From Buxus sempervirens (Eukaryota > Streptophyta > Magnoliopsida > Buxales > Buxaceae): a stretch of 64,000 nt of DNA. The notes under the pieces are model-generated. The model was not told the origin of the DNA. It did not search any database and saw nothing but the letters and a program-made list of their open reading frames with translations. The DNA is taken from the NCBI GenBank assembly GCA_947561395.2, contig OX387187.1:40467829-40531828 (forward strand), given 5' to 3'. The first letter of the stretch is position 1; each line of letters opens with the position of its first letter. Position numbers and translations under genes: made by a program. This document shows positions 47,776 through 58,191 of the stretch, piece by piece.

Positions 47776-49553
47776 TTATTGCCCCTTCTTTCTTTGACAC
47801 CCTTCTTTTACATTTGTGTCATTTTCATTGGCTTGTAGCTTACACTGCTTTGATGCTTCTGTTTGCCACTTTTTTGCCTTTTCACCCATAATTTTATTTC
47901 CTTTCAATTTTAGCTTTTCTTCTTCCTCTTCCTTCCTTTCCTTGATATTAAAATATGCCCCTGTGTGAGTCTCTTTCTCCACATGGCCCCATTCATCTTC
48001 TTTTTCAAAATAAACCCGGACTGTGGTACCAATTGGAGCAATAAGTTGAGAAGGGTCAAATCTTTTTTTTCCTGAAAAAATTGACCCTATTGCATTTGAG
48101 CTACCTGCCCCATTGTTATCGGTAGGTGGGATGGGTGTGACTGAATTGAATGATAAGGAATTTTTATCCAAAAAATCCTGGATTGCATGCTTTAGGGCCA
48201 AGCAACGATCTGTGGTATGCCCTGGAGTGCTCATATGATAATCATAGATTGCAGATGAATCATAATTCTTCCCCTTGCTTGCATGAGGATTTGGCAACCT
48301 CAAAGTCACATAACCCTTTTGAAGTAAAGTAGGCAAAAGCTCAGATGGTCTCATAGGCAGTTCAGAAAATTCCCTTATCTTCCTTACTTCTGTTTCCTCC
48401 TTCACAGGTTGTGCAGAAGGGACATTAATTTGGATAGACAGAAAGGAACTTGATGGGTTGGTTTGATAGGAGGTGGATGGACATTGATTTGAAAGGGTTC
48501 CCTGGGAAGTTGTACCATATTCACTTCTGCTTCTCTCCTTTCTTCATTCTTTATTCTTTCATTACCATCCTCCTTTTTTTGTGTAGAGAAAGTGGTGGAA
48601 GCTTCCTGGTTTAACACTGTAGAGTAATCAGATATTTTCCCAGACTTGATCCCATCTTCAATTCTGTCTGCCACTTGCACTAGGGCAGCAAATTTGGTGG
48701 TAGTTTGACCCACCAAGTGACTATAAAATGGTTGCCCCAATGTCATGATGAAAGTTGAAATCATTTCTGGTTCTCCCACGGGTGGCCTGACTTGTGCAAC
48801 CAACTCCCTCCCCCTTTTAGCATATTGCCTTATGGTCTCATCATTTCTCTTGCTCATCCTCATCATATCGTACCGGTTTGGCACGATCTCTGAGTTAAAC
48901 TTGTATTAAGACAAGAAGGTGTTTGCGAGGTCCTTCCATCCTCTAATCTTCCCATGGTCAACTGTGGCAAACCACCTCAGAGCAGCTCCAGTCAAACTCC
49001 TTTGGAAGAGCTGAATCAGTATGCCATCATCTCGACCGAATTGGCATAGGGCCCCACAGTACAACTTCAAATGGCTTATGGGGCAGCTCGTACCATCATA
49101 CTTGTCAAAGTCCGGACACTTGAATTTGACTGGTAAGCATACATTGGGGTATAGACACAAATCTTCGAAATTGGTGCCTCCAAAGTTATTCACCCCTTTT
49201 ACCTCCCTCAATTCATCCTGAATCATCTCCAGCCTATGCATGAACTTCTTTTCCATCTCATCCCTCATTCTCTCTTTTTCCTTTTCTTTCTCAGACTCAA
49301 CTATTTCTTCCATGATCAGTATAGGTTCAGGGGTAGGTTCAGAAATGGGTTCAGGAATAGGTTGAACTGGAGGTGGAATGTTGGTTTGAGGTGGAGCTGC
49401 TTGGTTGGAAGTGGAGGCTTGGTTCTGGGCTTCGACTTGTTGGGCCTGCACCGCCAATAAGTTTTCTAGCATTTGGGCAATTCTTGCCACTTGCTCTTGC
49501 AACAGGGCAATGTCTTGACTAGGACCATCGGCTTGATTCTCAGTGGGATTCAT
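47776..49553 (-). pseudogene. gag: Element B gag
   Basis: The start is ATG 49551-49553 (MNPTENQADG), 32 nt after an acceptor-like site. Domains: coiled coil at residues 14-45 (IALLQEQVARIAQMLENLLA); Pro-rich part; charged helix at about 85-128; capsid-like domain from about 145 (KFKCPDFDKYDGTSCPISHL, LIQLFQRSLTGAALRWF). A TAA stop near 48906 follows TFLS. The frame then continues with NRYDMMRMSKRNDETIRQYA and LGQPFYSHLVGQ to 48402. After a frame change near 48430 come LLPTLLQKGYVTLRLPNP, the knuckle-like YDYHMSTPGHTTDRC (first Cys replaced by Tyr or Asp), and a Glu/Lys-rich end. Two visible lesions. It is the only coding region of B. Confidence 0.88.
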
Positions 49554-49585
49554 GGTGCGAGCTATGGTTGCAAATATCTTGATAC

Positions 49586-49605
49586 CTGGAAAAAGAAAAA
49601 TAAAG
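49586..49605 (-). promoter_or_regulatory. Splice-acceptor-like site before B gag
   Basis: Minus strand CTTTATTTTTCTTTTTCCAG, a strong pyrimidine tract ending in CAG, then GTATCAAG and 32 nt to the gag ATG. Paired with the donor at 57663-57668 it would define a leader intron of about 8.1 kb (about 4.9 kb before C4 inserted). Confidence 0.55.
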
Positions 49606-49723
49606 AAAGATATCAGAACCAATTTAATCTCATTCATACACCTATGAATGCATGTAGGCAGGTTAGGCAAACATGAGTTTAGATTTCTTCCCCCTTTTTT
49701 TTTCTTATTAATTTTTTTTTTGA

Positions 49724-51680
49724 GTTGTTGGAATATTCTAGGGCTTCCAACATATCCACAAGGTATGAAATGATTGGTACGAAAAAGACCAACCAAAGAG
49801 TTGTTGGAATATTTTAGGGCTTCCAACAGGTCCCACAAAGAATGAGAAATGTCTAAAATTCAGAGGCTTTTAGACGGCCCAAAAAGGATGTGTCTAAAAT
49901 TCAGAGGCTTTTAGACGACCCAAAGGATATGTGTCTATAATTCAGAGGCTTATAGACGGCCCAAAGAAATGATGTTTGAACTTTAGACGCTTTCAAATGG
50001 CCCGAAAAGGTTGTGTCTAAAATTCCGAGGCTTTTAGACGGCCCAAAGGATATGTGTCTATAATTCAAAGGCTTACAGACAGCCCAAAGGATTGATTTGT
50101 CTAAAATTCAGAGGCTTTTAGATGACCCATAAAGGTTGTGTCTAAAATTCTGAGGCTTTTAGACGGCCCAAAGGATATGTGTTTATAATTCAGAGGCTTA
50201 TAGACGTCCCAAAGAAATGATGTTTGAAATTCAGAGGCTTTAAAATGGCCCAAAAAGGTTGTGTCGAAAATTCAGAGGCTCTTAGACAGCCCAAAGGATA
50301 TGTGTCTATAATTCAGAGGCTTATAGACGGCCCAAAGGATATGTGTCTATAATTCAGAGGCTTATAAACGGCCCAAAAAGGTTGTGTCTAAAATTCATAG
50401 GCTTTTAGACGGCCCAAAGGATATGATTTGTCTAAAATTCAGAGGCTTTTAGATGGCCCAAAGAAATGATTGTCTAAAATTCAGAGGCTTTTAGATGGCC
50501 CAAAGAAATGATTGTCTAAAATTCAAAGGCTTTTAGAAGGCCCAAGCAAAGGTTTGTTGGAATATTCTAGGGCTTCCAACAGGTCCCGAAAAGGAAAAAG
50601 GATCTGAAATTCAAAGGCTCTCAGAGACCCAAGGGAAAAGTCTGAAATTCAAAGGCTTTTAGAGGCCTAAAGATAAAGATCTGAAATTCAAAGTCGTTCA
50701 GAAGCCCAGGGGTAAAGTCTGAAATTCAAAGGCTTTCGGAGGCCCAAAGAAAAAGTCTGAAATTCAAAGGCTTTCAGAGGCCCAAGGATATTTTTGAAAA
50801 AGCTCTGAAATTCAAAGGCTTTCAAAGGCCCAAGGATATTTTTGAAAAAATGTCTGAAATTCAAAGGCTTTCAGAGGCCCAGGGATATTTTTAAAAAAGC
50901 TCTGAAATTCAAAGGCATTCAGAGGCCCAAGGATTTTCTGAAATTCAAAGACTTTCAGAGGCCCAAGGATTTTCTGAAATTCAAAGACTTTCGGAGGCCT
51001 AAAGATCTGAAATTCAAAGGCTTTCAGAGGCCCAAGGAACATGATCTGAAATTCAAAGGCTTTTAGAGGCCCAAAGATTTTTGAGAAAAAGTCTGAAATT
51101 CAAAGGCTTTCAGAGGCCCAGGGATATTTTTGAAAAAGGTCTGAAATTCAAAGGCTTTCAGAGGCCCAAAGATTTTTTTTTGAAAAAGGTCTGAAATTCA
51201 AAGGCTTTCAGGGGCCCAAGGATTTTCTAAAATTCAAAGGCTTTCAGAGGCCCAGGGGTATTTTTGAAAAGGTCTGAAATTCAAAGGCTTTAAGAGGCCC
51301 GAGGAAAAAGATCTGAAATTCAAAGGCTTTCAGAGGCCCGAGGAAAAAGATCTGAAATTCAAAGGCTTTCAGCGGCCCAAAGGATAAAGATCTGAAATTC
51401 AAAGGCTTTCAGAGGCTCAAAGATTTTTCAGAAAAATTATGAAATTCAAAGGCTTTCAGAAGCCCAAGGATATTGCTTGAGAAAGGTCTGAAATTCAAAG
51501 GCTTTCAGAGGCCCAAGGATTTTCTGAAATTCAAAGGCTTTCAGAGGCCCGAGGATTTTTTGAAATTCAAAGGCTTTCAGAGGCCCAAAGAAAAAGATCT
51601 GAAATTCAAAGGCTTTCAGAGGCCCAAAGATTTTTTGAGAAAAAGTCTGAAATTCAAAGGCTTTCAGAGGCCCAGAGATT
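49724..51680. repeat. Element B leader: about 46 tandem stem-loop units
   Basis: Units of about 36-50 bp, each with a 6-8 bp inverted repeat around a nearly constant 9-nt loop (TTCAGAGGC or TTCAAAGGC), then (G)GCCCAA and a spacer. Arms differ between units but still pair: GTCTAAAA/TTTTAGAC at 49851-49875; GTCTATAA/TTATAGAC at 49933-49957; TTTGAA/TTCAAA at 49975-49997; GTTGGAA/TTCCAAC at 49803-49827; TCTGAAA/TTTCAGA at 51092-51114. The first array (to about 50580) uses mainly the GTCTAAAA class; the second (50590-51680) the TCTGAAA class. Open frames on both strands here, such as LKFKGFQRPKDF repeats, are by-products. Confidence 0.93.
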
Positions 51681-52520
51681 GTTTTTTCACATTTTATTAA
51701 AATTTTTTTTTGAAGCATTTTATTCAAACTCATTTCCCTTTATCATCATTTAAAGGTTAAAGGAATAGGATTTAGTGGGAACAACTGTTTAAAATTGAAT
51801 TTTCCGCGAAAACCGCATATACAATACGGTCCGGCCTTGCCCGCATTTAAATTACGAGCAAGCCGTGACCGTATAGTTAACACGGGCGAGCCCAACCCGT
51901 ATAACGAATACGGGCGAGCCCAGCCCGTGTAATAAATGTGGTTTACGGAGCTCTTTTATGTTTTTTCTGTTTTTACATGATTTGATCACTTTGATTGCTC
52001 ATCCAAACATACGGTTCACCCTTGCTAGGCTTCTAAACGGTCCCAAAGTGGACTTTGACTTATTTGCAAAAATACATGTTTAGGAGGGCACATGTTCCCT
52101 CAAAATTTGACACCATATTCAAGAATTTGGTACCCTTTGGTTGCCTCTTGTATGAACATTTGGTAGGATTAATTCTGAACAAAGTAAAAAACTCTTCCTA
52201 TGGGCTACACCAATTTTAGGATACATGCCTATTTGGGACCAATTTTATCCCAAACCGATGGACAACATGACACCCCTATGACATGTAAATAATGCAAAAG
52301 TTAGGGTTACCTTGTTTGCCTTCAATATGGCATCCGCATTATGCCTTGGCTTGGAACCATGCAAACGGCCTTCCCTCAATTACAAACCCATATCCCCCCG
52401 TAATTGTGTACTTTAGCCAAAAGTGTATCTCCACCTCCAAGCGTAGGGGCCTTGGGTTTTGGGTTAATGGCAACTTAGCACTCAAGCCTAGTAATGACCA
52501 GAATCGAATCATAGATCCAC
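51681..52520. other. Element B leader between arrays and nested LTR
   Basis: No gene. 51810-51950 holds a cluster of (A)TACGGGC / GCCCGTAT motifs, the same palindromic words found in U3 of the B LTRs (13495-13610 and 43980-44095). It may be a relic of a B-type U3 or a leader signal. The rest shows nothing recognisable. Confidence 0.5.
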
Positions 52521-55500
52521 GTTATTGTAAACACCTCATTTTTGCGCTCCCAGAAGAGCCGGAAATGCAAACCCTGGACAAAAAGTCAAACCCTGAGGGG
52601 TCAAAAGTTGACTTTTTGATCAAGTGAAAATTTGTCACCTCGCTTTATATCATTGGATAGAGAATCCCGACACGGTTCCAACGCAACTGAGTTTGCAGGA
52701 ATCGGAGTCCAGATGAAGGTTCTGCGGGGGGTCAAACTTGAGGGGAGCCAAAAGTTGACTTTCTGCTAAAATCTGATCCAGATGCTTACCTATATGTTAT
52801 TGGATAGAGAATCCCGACATAGTTCCAACGCAACTAAGTTTGCAGAAATCGGAGTCCGGATGAAGGTTCTGCGGGCATTCAAACTTGAGGGGAGCCAAAA
52901 GTTGACTTTCTGCTAAAATCCAATCCAGATGCTTACCCCTATACCATTGGATAGAGAATCTCAACACGGTTCCAACGCAACTGAGTTTGCAGGAATCGGA
53001 GTCCGGATGAGGGTTCTGCGGGCGATCAAACTTGAGTGGAGCCAAAAGTTGACTTTCTGCTAAAATCCGATCCAGATGCCTACCCCTGTGTCATTGGATA
53101 AAGGGCTCCGATATGATTCTAACGCAACTGAGTTTGCCCAGATCAGAGTCCGGATGGAGAAAATATGAGCTGACAAAGTTTCCGAGCAGCAAAACCGGCA
53201 AACTGCGCACGTGGCAAAAAGCTGCACACGTGGCGAGTTGCGCAGGAAAATATCTCAGGGATCAAATCTGTAAATATCCAAATGTACGAAATATCCCAGG
53301 GACTAAATCTGTAAAAATCCAAGAATATCGGATTAAATTGAAAATACCTAGGGACTAAATCTGAAAAGTCAGATTTTCCGACCGACGAGCGGCCGCATGA
53401 AATGTTTTTTTATCATGTTGCCACTCGCGCAAACGTGGCAAGCGCGGTATGCGCTGATTGTTAGACACTCTCTTCCCCTTCTTCATTCTCATCCATTTCC
53501 AATAAAGGGGGTGAAAGCTTGTTGCTGTTGGTGGAGCAAAGAGACCTTCCAACTGCCGTCGAAGCTCCAGGAGAAGGCTACGTACCTTGAGAGAATTTCA
53601 AAACTACCAGGTATCATTCCTCGACACTCTCTCTTTCACATATATAAAAGCAGAGACATGTTGCCATGTTTAGAAAATTTTCTCAGTAGATTGCATGCGT
53701 CTTTTTCACTGGCCTGTTAACTTCTTTTTCACATACCGGTTAAGGTGAGGGTCTCAAAAGGTAAGAGAGACCCCACGCCTAGTTCCCTCTTGTTGTTATT
53801 GTCATCCAAGTTTGCTGCTTGGGGATTCTCGATCATCAAGTAAAGGGAGTATGTTCCCTTACGAGAAGCCTGTCCAATGTATCCCGTATAAACCCCCCCT
53901 CCTCTTTCCCTTCTCTGAATCTTCCTGAGTTGAAGCATGGATTTTAGGTTCTGAGGTTGTGTTGATTCGTAGGTGATACATGCTAGGTAAGGATTCCACT
54001 GTCATGTTCTTGTACATATAGGGTTTGCTGTTCCCACTTTTGCATGCATGTGTTCTTGCTTGGGTTATCCTGTATGGTTCTTCTTGATTTCTTGAGGGCT
54101 AGAAGCATACGCACACACCCTGTGGTCTGAAATAATCTCATATGAGATGTGCTATTTTAATTTCAAAGCATGATTAAATGGGCTTCTAGGAGTCTGTGGA
54201 ACACCGGGGAGGTGTTACAGGGCTAAAAAACCAGTCAGTAATGGAGTTTGAGCAAGAAACAGAAGATCGGATTTCGTAGTGGGTATGCGCTGAGCTTGCG
54301 CTCAGCTCGTGCTAAGATCACGCTGAGCTCGCGCAGAGCATTTTTGCATCGGCTGAGCTCGCGCCTAGCTTGCGCTGAGCTCGCGCTAAGCTCGCGCGGA
54401 GCATTTTTTGCATCCGCCGAGCTCGTGCTAAGCTCATGCGCGGATGGTTTTTTCGCTGTTTTCGATCCGCCCAGCTTACGTTGACCTCGCGCCTAGCGCC
54501 CAGAGGTCAGCGCATACCCTTTTAAGGCCAAATTACTTGTATTTTTTGAAAGCCCGAAAATGCCCCGGGTCCCTCCCCTTGGACCCAGCATAGTGAGCCA
54601 GTCTCTCCCTGATAAATGTCAATTTTGTATGTTTCTGTGATGCATATTTTGTAACTTTTGCTAGATATGGGTGGCATTCCTAAATCGAGCCAAATGAACC
54701 AATAGGGTTTCTGGGTCACCCGGAAACCCAATATGGGACTTGGACCTTGGTCCAATTTGATTTCCCGTGGGCCTTCCAACGGGGCCCACCAAGCCCAATG
54801 AACACAATGGAATACATACATGTGACTTAACCAAGATAAGTAAATTAATTGATCAACTCGGGCGGGCCAAACCCCAAAAGCGGCCCACCCGAACCAAACC
54901 TGGTGAATTGATGTATGAAAATTGTGGTTTGGCCGAGACTAAGGGCAAGGGCCTATCGGGCCCACCAAAGCCCACGAACCAACCAAGTAAGGGTTCAAAA
55001 CCCTAACTTCACATAACCTGGGCTTTCAAGCCTTAATCAGGACTATGGGCCCCAAACCCAGTGTCCCACCCATTTTTGGAAGCTTAAGTAAGATAAATCC
55101 AATAAATTACCTGGCCACCATGTGTGGCCCACCCAATGGGCCCACAAACCAAACCGGCCCACTTTGCATGTAAATCACTTAATAATCCAACTTGAACTCC
55201 AAAATAAAATCATCTCATTGAACCAAAAATCCAAAGGGCCTCTTAGGCTTAGACTGAAGCCTACAAGGGTACATGGGCTTGACCAAAGCCCGCCAAGGAC
55301 ATCGTGGGCCTTCCAACGGGGCCCACCCAACTAGACTCAGATTACCTAATTAATCAAGATAAAAGTAATTAAAGGGACCCACACCACTCAGGTGGTCCTG
55401 CCAGACTTAACCAAACTACATATCAGATTAGGAATCGGGTGAGACCAAAATAAGTTGACTCAAACCAGGATAAACCTAAGGGACTCGTCACCCGACGGGG

Positions 55501-55679
55501 TGGACCGAGGTGTCTACGGACTTCCCCGAACCACAACCAAGACCCTACTTAGAATCTCAAAAGCCGCAGACCAAAAGCCCTAATAGACAAGGTTAGGCAC
55601 CCAGGTGTCCGCCTGCACCCCATCAGGCGATGGCGACCCGAACTTTCCCGTGCCGCGTTTCCGACGCGCGCACTGTTAT
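52521..55679 (+). mobile_element. Solo C-type LTR C4 with TSD GTTAT
   Basis: LTR 52526-55674 (3149 bp), plus orientation, start TGTAAACACCTCATTTTTGC, flanked by GTTAT at 52521-52525 and 55675-55679. No PBS or internal region, so a solo LTR inside the leader of B. The 3' end reads GCGCGCACT rather than the usual CA. Contents: four tandem subrepeats of about 147 bp (52605-53190), TATA-like TATATAAAAG at 53641-53650, donor-like CTAG/GTAAGG at 53987-53992, CpG repeats of AGCTCGCGC (54285-54500), and GTGGGCC/GGCCCAC stem-loops at 54767-54789 and 55304-55326. Confidence 0.85.
52605..53190 (+). repeat. U3 tandem subrepeats of C4 (four units, about 147 bp)
   Basis: Each unit begins CAAAAGTTGACTTT and runs through CATTGGATAGAGAATCCCGA, CCAACGCAACTGAGTTTGCA and CGGAGTCCGGATGAAGG. 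The last unit diverges at its end. C1, C and C3 carry two units at the same place. The TTGACT core matches the W-box recognised by WRKY factors. Confidence 0.85.
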
Positions 55680-56345
55680 CATCACATCATTGGCCCAAAG
55701 TTCTAAGGTGAATGTTTTCACTTTCGCTTTCTGAAATATCGACCTCGTTGCGCCAAGCTACACACATTCAGGTTCAACTTCCTATAGGTTATGGGTAGGC
55801 TATGTAAAAAATAAAATGTGCACAGTGCATTGTAAAAATTGGGTGCATTCACAACGTCCCAAACCCTTGCCACTCTTTTCGTAGCCATGCATATACAAAC
55901 CAAGGCATAATATGAAAGCACTTTCAAAGGAAACAAGTACAAGGAAACAAAGTAACCCTATAGCACCTAAAACATGCTCACAAGAATCACCCCAAACATG
56001 TAAACATATGATCATGTTATACAACCAAAATACATCATGGAGAACATGTTGAAAATCAAAACATGCTATTATTAAAATACAGCAAGAAATCAGCATGATT
56101 TAACAAAACGAACCTCCCATACGCATGTTTCTAGAAACAATCCTATAAATCAGAATTGAACATGTTTCTACCACCATGAATTCTTAAGCAATAATTCAAA
56201 TTTAAAACTTACCAAGCATGCTTAAGAACAACAAATAGCCAGCAAAACAATAAAACAAATCAAACATGCTTAAAAACACAAAATAGCAAGCAAAACCAAA
56301 ACATCAAAAACATGGAAAAAACACTAAAAGGCTGAAATCCACAAC
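55680..56345 (-). other. Element B leader next to the PBS
   Basis: A-rich, non-coding, with repeats of AACATGCTTAAAAACA(A)(C)AAATAGC(A/C)AGCAAAAC near 56215-56300. It is not obviously related to the leader block of E1, C and G. Weak open frames have no domain. Confidence 0.5.
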
Positions 56346-56363
56346 TCCTCAGCAGAGTCGCCA
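56346..56363 (-). promoter_or_regulatory. Element B primer binding site
   Basis: Minus strand TGGCGACTCTGCTGAGGA, two nt inside the 5' LTR end. A close relative of the PBS of C and G, which supports one tRNA primer and a common lineage. Confidence 0.85.
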
Positions 56364-56365
56364 GT

Positions 56366-58174
56366 TGTGAGACATGGAAAAAATCAATTCAATGACTTCC
56401 TAATCATCACACAGGATTGGTTAAAAACAAAGAGTCGCCACCATTCTGTTTAGGTGCGAATGAACACCAAAATATCAAATAAACACAAAAAGGCAAATTT
56501 AGGATAAAAATAACCCTCTAAAAAAAACAACCAGAAATGGGTAAGGGGATTAGGTTATGAATAGGGGAAGGTGTTAAGCACCCCTATTCATCCACACAAG
56601 GTGGTTGCCAGGCATTGTTCATGTTAAAATAAAGGAAAAAAGGCTTGCTACAAAAATCATGAAAAATCATAAAAAGACAAAAATGTATGGTTTTTTCATA
56701 CGAATAGCCTGATTGATCCAAAATTTTCAAATATGATCATACCATTCCTAGGGTTTCATGATTAAAATAAAATTGAGATAAAATCAAATAAAACCAATCT
56801 AAAGTGAAAACTTTAAAAATCTGGCTTCAAGTTAAATTCTAGAAATCTAGAAAAATAATATTTTTATAAAATATTGCAGAATTGAACTTGAATAGTCCAG
56901 GATACAGGTATAGCCCAAATTTCACATTAAATCAAGAAATCAAAACCAAAAATACCCGCGTTGATGAAGAACATCAAAAGGGGAGAACTTAGACCGTAGG
57001 ATCTTCTCTTAATAATGAAAAAGGACTCAAAAACCATATCATGAAACCCTAGAAGTTACTTTCAGGCTTCTGAATCCAGATCTATCATATAGATCATGAT
57101 AGATCCAAGATCTTAGCCTAATATCACAAAAATCACGAAAACAGTGCTGTAGGTGCAAAAGTGGTGAAAATCAAAATTTTAGGAGAAAAAGAGGATTTCA
57201 TGCTATAAACATCATAATCATCATAGATTCATAGGATTCATTCAGATTCAATCACTAGATCATTAAAACACTAGCAGGATATCCAAAGCAGCCATATCTC
57301 ACAGATTAGAGCACATGGGGGTCTACCCTACGGATCCACCTGTTCTCTTTTCCCCTAGCTCTCTCTTCACGTTTTACGGCTAGAGAGGATTCTTGAGGTA
57401 CTTGGAGATAGGTTTGGGTATACAAACACAATCAAAGGCCTTATTCTAGAAGAAAGGAGAAAAACAGATATGGGGTTCTATTTTAGGGATCCACCTGTTC
57501 CCCTTTCCCCTAGCTCTCTCTTCACATTTTACGGCTAGAGAGACTCTTGAGGTACTTAGAGGCAGGTTTAGGAATACAAGATAAAAGGAGGCCTTATTCT
57601 ACAGCAATGGAGAAGATCCTATTACTTCTAGAATTGAAGACAGAAAATAAAAGGGAAAAGGGACTTACCTGGATTGAGCAAGCAAAGCAGCAGGGATTCC
57701 TCTCTTCTCTTGGAGCTCCTTAGACTTGAAAATTTCATGGCCTTTTGCTTGAGGAGAGCTCCTTTATTTTATAGGCAAACCCAGGGGTAAGGCTGGTCCA
57801 AAGGGATATACCGTGATCCACCAGATTGGATTGAAAATAAGGATAATGCCCATCCATGACCAAATAGGATAAATAAGAGATTTCGAAGGGATAAATGAGA
57901 GAGATATTTGGGTGCAGATAAGGCTCCAAAATCGAAAAAGGTAAAATTTGCACAAAAAACCCCGTGCCCGTATATACATTGCGGGCAAGTGCTGTCCGCA
58001 GTGTTAATACGGGCTTGGCATGCCCGTATATTATTTGCGGGCGCGACCAGCCCGTAAGTAAAATACGAGCAATGCATGATAGATGAAATTTTATGCATTT
58101 TTTACCTGTTTCAAATCCCAATTACATATTTTCCATTATTTTCTCATTTTGTAGTGCAATTTGGGGTGTCTACA
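56366..58174 (-). mobile_element. 5' LTR of element B, 1809 bp
   Basis: TGTGAGACATGG to GGGTGTCTACA. TATA on the minus strand at 57766-57773; donor-like CAATCCAG/GTAAGT (57663-57668); palindromic GCCCGTAT words in U3 (57960-58080). It lacks the 18 bp present in the 3' LTR. Confidence 0.95.
57663..57668 (-). promoter_or_regulatory. Splice-donor-like site in B 5' LTR
   Basis: GTAAGT after CAATCCAG on the minus strand, about 100 nt downstream of the TATA box; identical in all three B LTRs. Confidence 0.6.
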
Positions 58175-58191
58175 CTACGGGGCTAAGAAAA

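Larger units (their letters stand above)
42366..58174 (-). mobile_element. Element B: LTR retrotransposon with two LTRs, gag only
   Basis: Full structure on the minus strand: 5' LTR 56366-58174, PBS 56346-56363, leader, stem-loop tandem arrays, gag 49553 to 47776, long non-coding 3' region, PPT 44193-44207, 3' LTR 42366-44192. The 5-bp flanks are CTACC (42361-42365) and CTACG (58175-58179), a TSD with one mismatch. Host sequence on both sides is the leader of element G, which reads through once B is removed. Span 15.8 kb, or about 12.7 kb without the nested LTR at 52526-55674. No protease, RT or integrase is seen, so it is a non-autonomous element. Confidence 0.9.

Noticed and set aside
49724-51680. 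CRISPR-like array
   Set aside because: Units are degenerate tandem repeats with short shared spacers in a plant retrotransposon; no cas genes and no unique spacers.
50812-51733. Repeat proteins on both strands (LKFKGFQRPKDF-type and GPLKAFEFQKIL-type)
   Set aside because: They are translations of the hairpin tandem array, open on both strands only because the unit length suits; no start context or domain supports coding.
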